Shown: positions 1-8,601 of the stretch, one piece after another
Position numbering within the stretch: position 1 is the stretch's first letter
Layout of the letters: every line of letters starts with the position of its first letter
From: Treponema sp. CETP13
GTDB lineage: Bacteria; Spirochaetota; Spirochaetia; Treponematales; Treponemataceae
Direction of reading: 5' to 3'
DNA length: 64,000 nucleotides
NCBI GenBank assembly: GCA_001885315.1
Contig: MLPZ01000008.1
Coordinates: forward strand, 16,933-80,932
Translations under genes and position numbers: made by a program
Notes under the pieces: generated by a model
Database searches by the model: none
What the model saw: the letters and a program-made list of their open reading frames with translations, nothing else
Told to the model about the DNA's origin: nothing

Positions 1-195
1 CGACGAGAATGCAAAAAGAGGCGAATAAAACATCTAAAAGTGCTTTATTCAACAGAAACACCAAGAACTTCTATAATAAAAAACGATCAAGAAGAGTCTA
101 GAAAAATTGCTCCAGCAAGTATTAGCTTTGTTCCCTCTGTGGCAGGACTTTTACTCGCTGGAGAAGTTATAAAAGAAATAATTAGTAAAGATTAG
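1..195 (+). CDS. tcdA: tRNA threonylcarbamoyladenosine dehydratase, C-terminal end (partial)
   Basis: This is the last 64 codons of a gene that enters from the left edge, read in frame 1 to a TAG stop. The visible protein contains a basic [19 protein letters not shown] stretch and ends [21 protein letters not shown]. This resembles the C-terminus of the ThiF/MoeB-fold enzyme TcdA (CsdL), which cyclises the N6-threonylcarbamoyl group at A37 of tRNAs in an ATP-dependent reaction. The ATP-binding half lies outside the window, so the call rests on the tail only; another ThiF-like E1 protein is the main alternative. It converges on the next gene and the two stop codons overlap by a few bases. Confidence 0.7.
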   Translation, partial: RRECKKRRIKHLKVLYSTETPRTSIIKNDQEESRKIAPASISFVPSVAGLLLAGEVIKEIISKD

Positions 196-1148
196 TTTTT
201 TAACAATTCTACATCAAAACAAATAAATGAATTCTCTGGAATAACACCAGGAACTCCTCTGGCACCATATGCAAATTCAGGAGGTAAAATAATTGTTCTA
301 TTTTCATTTAATTGCATATCTTGAACCATTATATCAAATCCAGGAATCATTTGTTTAGCTGCAGTTGTAAAATCGAGAGGAGCTCGTCCAACCGAAGTAT
401 CAAATACGTCACCATTAAGAAAATAGCCTTTATATTCAACAGAAACAGCTCTGTTTGCACCTGTCTTTGAGCCAGTACCTACTTTATTAATTTCGTAAAA
501 GATACCATTTTCATTTTTTTGAACATTTGGAAATTTTTTTTGTATTTTTTTTATAATAGATATATATTTTTTTTCTTTTTCAGCTTTTTCATCTTCTGCT
601 ACTTTAGCTGATAAAGCATTAAAATCTGATTGTTCACATTTAAAAGACTCAGCTTCTTTGCCTTGTCTTATTATAGTAATTTTTATGATTTTATCATTTT
701 GTTTAATTGCATTAACAACGTCTTGACCCTCTACAACTTCGCCAAAAATTGTATGTTTGCCATTTAACCATGGAGTCGGAACATGAGTAATAAAAAATTG
801 GCTTCCATTTGTTCCTGGTCCAGCATTTGCCATTGCAAGTTTTCCAGGTGCATCAAATACCAAATCGTCTTTACATTCGTCTGCAAATTTATATCCTGGT
901 CCACCACGACCTGTACCTTCTGGATCTCCACCTTGTATCATAAAATCTTCAATAACACGATGAAACAACAAACCATCATAAAAAGATTCACCATCAGTTA
1001 CATCTAAATTTCCTTCCGCTAAGCCCACAAAGTTAGTTACAGTTAAAGGTGTTTCTTTATAAAATAATTTACAAACGATGTCACCTTTAGAAGTTTTCAT
1101 TACTGCAAAGATTCCATCTTTACCTTTTATTTCTGCACTAGTACTCAT
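192..1148 (-). CDS. Cyclophilin-FKBP dual-family immunophilin, cytoplasmic copy
   Basis: This 318-residue protein joins two unrelated peptidyl-prolyl isomerase folds. Residues 10-165 are a small bacterial cyclophilin, with [27 protein letters not shown] and [14 protein letters not shown] charged Lys/Glu-rich linker follows. Residues 225-318 are an FKBP domain, with [25 protein letters not shown] and a final FDVELL. Both domains should catalyse cis-trans isomerisation at proline during folding. Fusions in this order were described as CFBP-type dual-family immunophilins. There is no signal peptide, so a cytoplasmic location is inferred. A good AGGAG-like site precedes the ATG. It is the last gene of the rpmH-to-immunophilin run and lies 15 bp after a lipoprotein paralogue. 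Confidence 0.92.
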   Translation of the reverse strand: MSTSAEIKGKDGIFAVMKTSKGDIVCKLFYKETPLTVTNFVGLAEGNLDVTDGESFYDGLLFHRVIEDFMIQGGDPEGTGRGGPGYKFADECKDDLVFDAPGKLAMANAGPGTNGSQFFITHVPTPWLNGKHTIFGEVVEGQDVVNAIKQNDKIIKITIIRQGKEAESFKCEQSDFNALSAKVAEDEKAEKEKKYISIIKKIQKKFPNVQKNENGIFYEINKVGTGSKTGANRAVSVEYKGYFLNGDVFDTSVGRAPLDFTTAAKQMIPGFDIMVQDMQLNENRTIILPPEFAYGARGVPGVIPENSFICFDVELLKN

Positions 1149-1163
1149 AAATAATCTCCTATC

Positions 1164-2174
1164 TTAATTTGTTAATAGTATAATATCAAAACAAATATAA
1201 GAATTACCCGGAATAGGTCCATAATCTTGTGATCCATATCCCAATTGCGGTGGTATAATAATAGTTCGGTTTTCGCCAACTCTCATATTTTGAACCATAA
1301 TATCAAAACCTTTAATCATTCGCCCTGCATCAGTTGTAAATTCTAGTGGTTGTCTGCCACTTACTTGTGAATTGTCAAAAACCTTTCCATTAAGAAAATA
1401 GCCTTTATAATCTACTGTTACAGTCTTATTTGATCCGGTAATAGAACCTGTACCCTTTTTATTAATTACATAATAAATACCGTTTTCATCTTTTTGAGCA
1501 TTAGGAAATTGTTTTTTTATTGTTTCAATAACATCAGCAATACCTTTATTTACTAATGTATCAAAATCTTTTTGCGTACAAGAAAAAGATTTTGCATCCT
1601 CTCCATTACGTACTATAGTTACAGTTTTAATTATATCATTTTGCTCGATTGCATTAACAACGTCTTGACCCTCTACAACTTCGCCAAAAATTGTATGTTT
1701 GCCATTTAACCATGGAGTCGGAACATGAGTAATAAAAAATTGGCTTCCATTTGTATTTGATCCAGCATTTGCCATTGCAAGTTTTCCAGGTGCATCAAAA
1801 ATTAAATCATCTTTAAATTCATCAGCAAATTTATATCCTGGCCCACCACGGCCGGTACCTTCTGGATCTCCGCCCTGTATCATAAAATTATCTATAACTC
1901 GATGAAAAGTAAGTCCATTATAAAACGGTTTTCCATTGGTTGCATCTAATGTTCCTTCAGCCAAACCTACAAAGTTAGTTACAGTTAAAGGTGTTTCTTT
2001 ATAAAACAATTCTAAAACTATTTCACCTTTCGAAGTATCCATAATTGCAAAGATACCATCTTTATCTTTTATAGAATCTATGGTTTTTTGAGATGCCTTT
2101 GTTTCATTACATCCAACAAAACTTAATAAACTTGAAATTATAATAAAAATAGCTGATATTTTTTTTACGTTCAT
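1164..2174 (-). CDS. Cyclophilin-FKBP dual-family immunophilin, lipoprotein copy
   Basis: This 336-residue paralogue of the downstream gene has the same cyclophilin (about 35-195) and FKBP (about 240-336) domains. It adds an N-terminal signal: basic MNVKK, a hydrophobic stretch, then SFVGC with Cys22 as the likely lipidated residue. It therefore probably works as a folding catalyst anchored at the periplasmic face of a membrane. Catalytic-core segments [17 protein letters not shown] and NGSQFFIT are kept. Its start codon immediately follows the jag stop codon, with no spacer, so translation is probably coupled. A 107-bp block in the cyclophilin part is identical in DNA sequence to the other copy. 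Confidence 0.92.
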   Translation of the reverse strand: MNVKKISAIFIIISSLLSFVGCNETKASQKTIDSIKDKDGIFAIMDTSKGEIVLELFYKETPLTVTNFVGLAEGTLDATNGKPFYNGLTFHRVIDNFMIQGGDPEGTGRGGPGYKFADEFKDDLIFDAPGKLAMANAGSNTNGSQFFITHVPTPWLNGKHTIFGEVVEGQDVVNAIEQNDIIKTVTIVRNGEDAKSFSCTQKDFDTLVNKGIADVIETIKKQFPNAQKDENGIYYVINKKGTGSITGSNKTVTVDYKGYFLNGKVFDNSQVSGRQPLEFTTDAGRMIKGFDIMVQNMRVGENRTIIIPPQLGYGSQDYGPIPGNSYICFDIILLTN

Positions 2175-2864
2175 TTATTTAATACCCTTATAAATAACCC
2201 GTACTTGTTTATATAAACCATCTCCATCACTTTTTGTTTCTACATCACTAATATCATTTAAGGTTGTATGTATAAGTCTTCTTTCAAATGGATTCATAGG
2301 TTCTAACAAAACAGATCGTTTGTTAATTCGAACTTCATCTGCTGTATTATATGCAAGTCTAACTAGAGATTCTTCCCGACGTATACGATAATTTTCTGTA
2401 TCAAGAATTACACGTATATCTTGTCCACCAATTCTACTTGCATATACATTAGTTAAAAGTTGAAGGGCATCTATATTTTTACCTTTGCGACCAATTAAAA
2501 TAGAAGAATTATTACTATTTAATTTTATACCTATCTTATGATCTTCTCTAAATTGAATTTCTACAGAAGTTTCATACCCCATTTTTCTAACTAATGATGC
2601 TACATAATCAATTATTTGTTTTTCAAATTCATTTTTTGGAAGAGGATCTGCAAATAATCTTTTAGGAGCTTCATTTACATTTTCTTTTTTAACGTTATCT
2701 TCATCTTGGGTGTGAACTCTAATTTTCACATAGCCTTTTTTAAATAAAGTATTTTTTTGTGTCTCAAGAATTTCAACATCAAATTGATCTCTTTCTAAAT
2801 TAAGTTCTGAAGCTGCAATTTCTATAGCTTCTTTTTCTGTTTTTCCTTCATATTCATATTTCAT
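2175..2864 (-). CDS. jag: Jag/KhpB RNA-binding protein
   Basis: This 229-residue protein has three domains in the Jag order. A Jag-N domain lies at the start (YEGKTEKEAIEIAASELNL). A KH domain lies around residues 85-150, with the GRKGKN loop in ILIGRKGKNIDAL. A C-terminal R3H domain contains RREESLVRLAYNTADEVR and NPFERRLIHTTL. Jag (SpoIIIJ-associated, also called KhpB) binds RNA and in Gram-positives forms a pair with KhpA. It is commonly encoded directly downstream of yidC, as here, with a 52-bp gap. An AGGTG ribosome site precedes the ATG. The function in spirochaetes is inferred from the family. Confidence 0.93.
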   Translation of the reverse strand: MKYEYEGKTEKEAIEIAASELNLERDQFDVEILETQKNTLFKKGYVKIRVHTQDEDNVKKENVNEAPKRLFADPLPKNEFEKQIIDYVASLVRKMGYETSVEIQFREDHKIGIKLNSNNSSILIGRKGKNIDALQLLTNVYASRIGGQDIRVILDTENYRIRREESLVRLAYNTADEVRINKRSVLLEPMNPFERRLIHTTLNDISDVETKSDGDGLYKQVRVIYKGIK

Positions 2865-2916
2865 AAACGCACCTCGCGTATAAATTTTTTGCTACATTTT
2901 ATATGTAAATTTTGTC

Positions 2917-4797
2917 TTATCGTTTATTTTTTTTTCTTGATGCTGCTTTTTTTTTGCTTTCTTGCATTTTTTTAGCACTTGGAGGTAGTCTTACCTCTTT
3001 TTTTGGAACAGCAACACCTTCTTCTTTTTTTTCTTTTCCATGAACAAAACCATTTATTATTGCTTGTTGAATTGTCATAAGTACATTACTTAATATCCAA
3101 TAAATAAGTAGTCCAGCAGGAGCATTGTAAAAAATAAAGAAGAACATTAATGGCATACCATACATCATTATTTTCATAGAAGAACCAGAAGATCCAGCTG
3201 TATTTTGTGTCTGGGTAAATTTCATAGATAAAATTTGTGTAGCTACATAAATTATTGGTAGTAAATGTAATTCATTTCCTAAAAATGGAATATTAAAACC
3301 AAAAGTAGCAACTAAATCTGGATTAGATAAATCTGGAATCCAACCAGGAATAAACATTGCTCCACGAAAATCAAAATAATTATTAAACAAATTATACATC
3401 GCTATAATTATTGGAAATTGAATAAGCAATGGTAAACAACCTGACATAGGATTATAACCAGTTTGTTTATAAAATTTTGCTGTTTCTTCGTTTAATTTTT
3501 TTGGATTATCTTTATATTTAGCTTGTAATTCTTTTATTTGAGGCTGCAATTCTTGCATTTTTACTGTACCCTCTGATTGTTTTTTTGTCAAAGGAAACAT
3601 AAATATACGGAATATAATTGTCATCAAAATAATAGATACACCCCAGTTAGGAATAACTTTATACAATATTTCCATAAACCATTTTAATATAACTTCTAAC
3701 CAAGTAAGAATACCTGAGGTTCTTAAAGCATCATCAAGATGCAAATTAGAAACGCCCCATGAATTATTAGAAGCACTATTATATTTTTTGAGGGTATTAT
3801 TTGTTCTAGGGCCTACATATATATAATAAGTATCAGAATTTGCAGCATTCGTTTTTAATGGATTTCTAGTAACTTTTACCTGAGCATTTGCATAATCATC
3901 AACTTCTATTTTTGTAGAATATGTAGAATGCGAAATAGTTGTTGTATCTGAAGGAACAATTAATTCTACAAAATATTTATTAGCAATACCTGTCCAAGTA
4001 AAGGAATTACCATATATTTCAGATTTACCTTCACCGAGAGTCTTTTTCTTTTGTTTTCCATCTGTATACGACATAAAAGTTCTATTTTCATATCGATCAG
4101 CAGATTTATCCCAGTATGGACCTATTTGTGGAGAACCACGTAATGTATATGAACTATTATTATAATTAATACCAACATAGTTTTCTGCTGGTTCAATATG
4201 AATATCTAATTTAAATAAATATTCATCTTGGTGAAAAGTATATTCTTTTACTAAAATAAAATTACTTTCTGTTCCATCAGAATTTTTAATTTTAAAAGCT
4301 TTATAAAATCCTATTCCCTTATCTCCAAGAATTGTAGGATCAGGATCGTTAATTATTTTAGCATTAAATATTTCATTTATAATTGAATTATCTTCAGTCC
4401 CAAAAGCTAAAGAAAAAGCTCTATTAGCTTCATTAATATTATCTGCCATTTGAACAAATTCTTCGCCATCTTTGTGTTTTAATAACTGATAATCAATTAT
4501 ATCTCCTCCGCGATTTGTAAAAACAACTTTCACATAATCGGTAGTAATAGTAAAATTTTCTTCTTTTACATCACTTTCATCAAGAGGCATTTCTGTACTT
4601 TCATCAGCTTTTTCAATTGCTGTTGAAAGTATTTCAGTAGTATTGTTTGGCTGATTTTTTTCTTCTTCAATTACTGATTCGATTGGGGTTTCACTTTCAG
4701 TAGCTACTTCAGTTGGAAAATATGTAGTTTGAATCCACATAAATGCACCAAGCACAATGGCAGAAAGTAAGATTGCCCATACAGTATTCTTTTCCAT
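2917..4797 (-). CDS. yidC: Membrane protein insertase YidC
   Basis: This 626-residue protein has the long Gram-negative-type YidC layout. It begins with one transmembrane segment (about residues 7-25), then a large periplasmic beta-rich domain to about residue 365. The conserved hydrophobic insertase core follows, starting near WLEVILKWFMEILYKVIPNWG. It contains the cytoplasmic loop FPLTKKQSEGTVKMQELQP and a MSGCLPLLIQFPI segment. A Lys-rich tail ends the protein. YidC inserts and folds inner-membrane proteins alone or with SecYEG. It sits between yidD and jag in the usual rpmH-rnpA-yidD-yidC-jag order. A CAGGAA ribosome site precedes the ATG. Confidence 0.97.
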   Translation of the reverse strand: MEKNTVWAILLSAIVLGAFMWIQTTYFPTEVATESETPIESVIEEEKNQPNNTTEILSTAIEKADESTEMPLDESDVKEENFTITTDYVKVVFTNRGGDIIDYQLLKHKDGEEFVQMADNINEANRAFSLAFGTEDNSIINEIFNAKIINDPDPTILGDKGIGFYKAFKIKNSDGTESNFILVKEYTFHQDEYLFKLDIHIEPAENYVGINYNNSSYTLRGSPQIGPYWDKSADRYENRTFMSYTDGKQKKKTLGEGKSEIYGNSFTWTGIANKYFVELIVPSDTTTISHSTYSTKIEVDDYANAQVKVTRNPLKTNAANSDTYYIYVGPRTNNTLKKYNSASNNSWGVSNLHLDDALRTSGILTWLEVILKWFMEILYKVIPNWGVSIILMTIIFRIFMFPLTKKQSEGTVKMQELQPQIKELQAKYKDNPKKLNEETAKFYKQTGYNPMSGCLPLLIQFPIIIAMYNLFNNYFDFRGAMFIPGWIPDLSNPDLVATFGFNIPFLGNELHLLPIIYVATQILSMKFTQTQNTAGSSGSSMKIMMYGMPLMFFFIFYNAPAGLLIYWILSNVLMTIQQAIINGFVHGKEKKEEGVAVPKKEVRLPPSAKKMQESKKKAASRKKNKR

Positions 4798-4819
4798 AAA
4801 ATTTTCCTGTATTTAGAGA

Positions 4820-5041
4820 TTACGGAACAGGATCATAGCCTCCATGGCAAAATGGGTTACAACGTATGATACGTTTTATTGCCAACCATAATCCTTTAAT
4901 GGCTCCGTATTTTTTTATAGCTTCAAGTGAATAACTTGAGCAAGTTGGATAAAATCTGCAACTAGGAGGAAAAAGAGGTGAGATATTTAACTGATAAAAC
5001 CTAATAATTTTGCATATAATAAACGATGGTGTTATTTTCAT
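4820..5041 (-). CDS. yidD: Membrane protein insertion efficiency factor YidD
   Basis: This 73-residue protein has the full YidD signature: [27 protein letters not shown], then a [25 protein letters not shown] tail. Three conserved cysteines and an amphipathic N-terminal helix are visible. YidD acts at the cytoplasmic face of the inner membrane and helps YidC-dependent insertion. The start codon overlaps the end of rnpA by four bases (ATGA arrangement), which points to translational coupling. Length and order match the family exactly. Confidence 0.95.
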   Translation of the reverse strand: MKITPSFIICKIIRFYQLNISPLFPPSCRFYPTCSSYSLEAIKKYGAIKGLWLAIKRIIRCNPFCHGGYDPVP

Positions 5042-5397
5042 ACTAATTTTTCTATTGCAAGATTAGACTTTTCGCACAGTTTACTAAATTGGGCACACCG
5101 CGTGCGGAACGAATCATTTCCTGGATATATAAGTAATAATAAATCATATCCAGTGTTCAAGTGTGTCTTATAATATCGGTATACTTCACGGCTATACCTT
5201 TTGCTGAGATTGCGTTCTACAGCATTACCATAACCGCGGGGAATTGCAAATCCAATACGATTAAATTGCTTGTCGTTTTTTAGCACAAAAAGTTTTGCTC
5301 CTTTTGTACTATAACGTTTTCCCTTTTTAAACAGATTCTGAATATCTGCAGAACGTTTAATCCTTTCATCACGACTAAAACGTCCAGTTTTATTCAA
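5038..5397 (-). CDS. rnpA: Ribonuclease P protein component
   Basis: This 119-residue basic protein begins with [24 protein letters not shown] and carries the core [27 protein letters not shown]. This is a variant of the RNR motif region that contacts the RNase P RNA. The protein assists the catalytic RNA in trimming 5' leaders from pre-tRNAs. It lies 27 bp downstream of rpmH and overlaps yidD, the standard order. The motif reads ERNLSKR where many homologues have KRNRIKR, a modest departure, but the rest of the fold signature is intact. Confidence 0.95.
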   Translation of the reverse strand: MNKTGRFSRDERIKRSADIQNLFKKGKRYSTKGAKLFVLKNDKQFNRIGFAIPRGYGNAVERNLSKRYSREVYRYYKTHLNTGYDLLLLIYPGNDSFRTRCAQFSKLCEKSNLAIEKLV

Positions 5398-5424
5398 GGT
5401 TCATACCTCTTTAAAGACTACAGA

Positions 5425-5580
5425 TTAATATGGTTTTTTTTCGTCAGAAACTGATAGTTTTGAGCGACCTTTAGCTCTTCGTCTTTTTAATATCATTCGA
5501 CCACCATGAGTCTTCATTAAAGAACGAAATCCAAATTTTCTTGTACGTTTAGTTCTACTTGGTTGAAATGTCCGTTTCAT
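5425..5580 (-). CDS. rpmH: Large ribosomal subunit protein bL34
   Basis: This 51-residue gene starts [18 protein letters not shown] and contains the family hallmark [15 protein letters not shown]. The 50S protein bL34 is small and very basic. The C-terminal [12 protein letters not shown] tail is a few residues longer than in E. coli. A perfect AAGGAG ribosome site lies just upstream of the ATG. It is the first gene of the rpmH-rnpA-yidD-yidC-jag run and, as in most bacteria, sits next to the dnaA-dnaN-recF region. Confidence 0.97.
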   Translation of the reverse strand: MKRTFQPSRTKRTRKFGFRSLMKTHGGRMILKRRRAKGRSKLSVSDEKKPY

Positions 5581-5601
5581 GAACATGTCTCCTTATAATA
5601 C

Positions 5602-5624
5602 AGAATTTGCTTAGAACAAATTCT
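5602..5624. other. Short hairpin in the rpmH leader
   Basis: An 8-bp perfect stem, AGAATTTG and CAAATTCT, encloses a 7-base loop between the DUF721 gene and rpmH. It lies in the probable 5' leader of the rpmH transcript, about 20 bases before the ribosome site. It could slow read-through from the DUF721 gene or shape the leader. It has no T-run on the minus strand, so I do not call it a terminator. Confidence 0.35.
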
Positions 5625-5672
5625 TTTAATTTTAATAGTATTGTATATTGGTTTGTTAAATTACCATAAATA

Positions 5673-6191
5673 TTAATGATTGGTCAATATACTATTTCGT
5701 AATTTATCAAGACATTTTTGTAATTCAGGGTTTATTTCTTGTTTTTTATTTACATTATCATTTTTTATATACTTTTTGGTATATTTATCTGAATCTTTAA
5801 CTCTTTCTGTAATAACTTTATCCATTGATTCAAAAGATGGTTTTTTTTGACTATCTGTAGTTTCAAAATTATCACCTTTAAGTTTAAAACCAATAGTAGA
5901 TATTTCTAAATCTGGAAATTGTAATTTTAAACCTTTTAATATATACGAACGTCGCATTTGTAAAAGCTGTGTCCATCCTGGATGATCTGTTTCTACTAAA
6001 AGAATATTATTTTTTAAATCAATTATACGGCTATGCGCTGCTAATTTTTCTCCATCAGGTTTTATTTTTGAAACTATGTTTTTCCAAGCATTTACAACAG
6101 AATTTGTTTTTTTCATTTGAGCAGAATCGATATTATCAAAAACATTAGTAAGTAATTCTGCTGCAGAACTATAGTCCACTGGTAACTTCAT
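5673..6191 (-). CDS. DUF721 (DciA-like) protein
   Basis: This 172-residue protein is read from the ATG giving MKLPVDYSSAAELLTNVF. An upstream in-frame extension into recF is possible but lacks homology-like sequence. Residues 1-95 look like the DUF721 domain: an N-terminal helix, AWKNIVS, the AAHSRIIDLKNNILLVETDHPGWTQLLQMRR segment, then LKGLKLQFPDLEI. Proteins of this family include DciA, which helps load the replicative helicase DnaB. The C-terminal third is Lys/Asp-rich and probably disordered. The start overlaps the recF end by 23 bp, so it is likely cotranscribed with dnaN-recF, as in T. pallidum (TP0004). Confidence 0.8.
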   Translation of the reverse strand: MKLPVDYSSAAELLTNVFDNIDSAQMKKTNSVVNAWKNIVSKIKPDGEKLAAHSRIIDLKNNILLVETDHPGWTQLLQMRRSYILKGLKLQFPDLEISTIGFKLKGDNFETTDSQKKPSFESMDKVITERVKDSDKYTKKYIKNDNVNKKQEINPELQKCLDKLRNSILTNH

Positions 6192-7263
6192 TCCACATTC
6201 CTTCTTCAATGGTATAAATTCGTGTTTCCGAGTGTTTATAACGTTCATATGGTTCACCTGGTAAAAAAGTACAAAATAATTGATCATATTCAGGTAATAG
6301 AGCCGTTATTTTTTGTCTTTTATCAGGATCTAATTCTAATAATACATCATCCATTAGTAAAACAGGTTTTTTATTTGTAATTTCACTATAATGAATAGCC
6401 TGACATATTCTTAACAGTAATGCAGCTAAGCGTTGTTGTCCAGTAGATGCTGTAGATATAAATGGTTTTTTGTCTTTTATAAATTTTATTCGATCACGAT
6501 GAGGACCACTCATTGTTGTATGCATTACTTTATCCACTTCTCTTTTAGAAATTAATAAATCGTTAATTTCACTTTCGGATTTATTCTTCCAAGAAGAATC
6601 ATATTTAATACTTACATTTTTAATTCCAGTTATTTCTTCATACAAATGTGGATAAATTGTATTAAATTGTAAAATTGCAGCATTACGTTTTTTGACTATT
6701 TGTATTCCAGTTTGAATCAATTCTGAGTCATAAACAGAAAGCATTTGTAAATCTGCATTTTCATTTTTTAAAATAGAATTACGGCTTTTTAGAATTTTGT
6801 TATATTTACGGGTAATATCAACATATAAGATATCATACATCGATAATGACTGGTCAATAAAAAATCGTCGTCGTTCAGGAGCTCCAATTGCAAAATCTAA
6901 ATCATCATGTGAAAAAAGTACACAAGGAATTGTATTTATTATTTCTTTTCTGTCTTTTATGATTTTTGCATTTTTACGAATTTGTTTTTTTCCACTTTTC
7001 CATGTAACATTTATAGAATCTGTTTTTTCATTTGATTGTTTATAGAGTGCTCGTATAGAATAATCTGTATGATTATTTTTTACAATTTCATTTTCTATAC
7101 GAGTTCTAAAAGAAGAACCATAGGCTGAAATATAGAGAGCTTCTAGTAAATTACTTTTGCCTTGTCCATTTTCGCCTATAAAAAATACTTCGTTTGCTAA
7201 TAAATCTATAGCTTTATCTTCGAGATTTCTATAATTAGTAAAAGATAAAGAAAGAAAAGGCAT
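6169..7263 (-). CDS. recF: DNA replication and repair protein RecF
   Basis: This 364-residue SMC-like ATPase has a Walker A motif GENGQGKS at residues 30-37, a signature region STGQQRLAALLL, and a Walker B with D-loop in PVLLMDDVLLELDPDKR. RecF binds gapped DNA and, with RecO and RecR, loads RecA. recR is also in this window, in the dnaX operon. It starts 9 bp downstream of dnaN, with a weak ribosome site, so coupling to dnaN translation is likely. Confidence 0.96.
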   Translation of the reverse strand: MPFLSLSFTNYRNLEDKAIDLLANEVFFIGENGQGKSNLLEALYISAYGSSFRTRIENEIVKNNHTDYSIRALYKQSNEKTDSINVTWKSGKKQIRKNAKIIKDRKEIINTIPCVLFSHDDLDFAIGAPERRRFFIDQSLSMYDILYVDITRKYNKILKSRNSILKNENADLQMLSVYDSELIQTGIQIVKKRNAAILQFNTIYPHLYEEITGIKNVSIKYDSSWKNKSESEINDLLISKREVDKVMHTTMSGPHRDRIKFIKDKKPFISTASTGQQRLAALLLRICQAIHYSEITNKKPVLLMDDVLLELDPDKRQKITALLPEYDQLFCTFLPGEPYERYKHSETRIYTIEEGMWNEVTSGL

Positions 7264-7272
7264 TTTAAATAA

Positions 7273-8376
7273 TTATTCCATTTGCATTGGCATAATTATA
7301 TGTAAAAAATCTGATTCAGGATTTGGTTTTAAAGTTACAGCTTTCATAGCCTCTGTAAATTCAAATTTTATTTGATCTGAATTTATTACTTTTAGAGGTT
7401 CTAATAAATACAATAAGTTCATTGCAATAGTAATTTCATCACCAGAATATTCACATGGAATTTCTTCTTTTGCTGTACCAATATCACTTTCTTGTGATGT
7501 AATTGTAAGCATTCCATCAGATAATCCAAAATAAATTCGACGGGATTTTTGTTCTACTAACAAGCCAACACGTTTTAGAGCTTCAAGTAATTCTTGGCGA
7601 TTAAGCATAAAATGATGATCTTGGGCTTCTGGTATAACTCTAGAATAATTTGGAAATTGTCCATCTATGAGGACTGATGAGAAACTATAAGAGTCAAATT
7701 TAAAAAATATCATTTTTTCTATAATTGCAATTGAAATATTACCTTCTGAAGAGGCATGTTTTAATATACTAGATAAAATTTTAGGAGGAACTATAGCTGG
7801 TTCAAAAGTATCAATACCTTGAAAAACTGGTTTTGAAATAAAAGCTAAACGACGACCATCTGTTGCTACTAGAATAAGATTATCATCTTTTTTTTCAAAA
7901 TAGACACCATTCATAAAGAATCTTGTTTCATCATCTGAAACAGCAAATATTGTCTGAGTTACCATATCTTTAAATTCTTTTGCTGGAATATCAAAATAAG
8001 AAATATTTTCTTCGGATGCAAATTCAGGAAATTTATCTGTAGCCATACTTTTAAGAGTAAATTGTACTTTTTTTGTAGTTGGTTTAATTTTTATGTTTGT
8101 ATTTGATTGATTGAATTCAACTTCTCCTGAAGGTAATGAATTAAGTATACTTATAAATTTATCACAAAATACAGTTGTAGAACCTTCTTCTTCAACTTCA
8201 ATAGGAATTTGAGTTACAAAGTTTACTTTTATATCTGTTGCTTTAATAGTTAAAGTGTCATTTTCTGCAATTAAAAAAACATTAGATAAAATAGAAAGTG
8301 CATTTTTAGTTGCTATGATTTCTTGTGCTATTGCAATCTCTTTTAGCATTGCATCTTTATCAAAAATAAATTTCAT
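7273..8376 (-). CDS. dnaN: DNA polymerase III sliding clamp (beta subunit)
   Basis: This 367-residue protein has the length and three-domain repeat pattern of the bacterial beta clamp. It starts MKFIFDKDAMLKEI and ends in HIIMPMQME, matching the family's ...IMPMRL end. Internal markers include VATDGRRLAF and FPNYSRVIP. The clamp encircles DNA and tethers Pol III and other factors. A strong GGAGG ribosome site precedes the ATG. It lies downstream of dnaA across the probable origin gap, and upstream of recF. Confidence 0.96.
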   Translation of the reverse strand: MKFIFDKDAMLKEIAIAQEIIATKNALSILSNVFLIAENDTLTIKATDIKVNFVTQIPIEVEEEGSTTVFCDKFISILNSLPSGEVEFNQSNTNIKIKPTTKKVQFTLKSMATDKFPEFASEENISYFDIPAKEFKDMVTQTIFAVSDDETRFFMNGVYFEKKDDNLILVATDGRRLAFISKPVFQGIDTFEPAIVPPKILSSILKHASSEGNISIAIIEKMIFFKFDSYSFSSVLIDGQFPNYSRVIPEAQDHHFMLNRQELLEALKRVGLLVEQKSRRIYFGLSDGMLTITSQESDIGTAKEEIPCEYSGDEITIAMNLLYLLEPLKVINSDQIKFEFTEAMKAVTLKPNPESDFLHIIMPMQME

Positions 8377-8601
8377 TTTTTCCTCCAGGTTATATCTATA
8401 TATATTTAAATATAATAGTAATAGTAATAATAAGGGTTGTGTAAAACTGTATAAGTTATATAAACCTTTATAATATAAATAAATATATTGTTAAGAACTA
8501 ATGCATTTTATTAAAATTTTATACACAATATTAACAATCATAACTATTTTTACTAATGTATTAACAGTATAGTAACACATTTTACACAATTAGAAAATAT
8601 A
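8377..8601. other. Probable chromosomal origin (oriC) between dnaA and dnaN
   Basis: This 225-bp non-coding gap is extremely AT-rich. It contains one perfect DnaA box, TTATACACA at 8519-8527. Two boxes have one mismatch: TTTTACACA at 8580-8588 and its complement TGTGTAAAA at 8438-8446. The stretch 8461-8518 has almost no G or C and could be the unwinding element. The gene-strand switch between dnaA and gyrB lies 1.5 kb away. Few boxes are visible, so the call is moderate. Confidence 0.6.
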
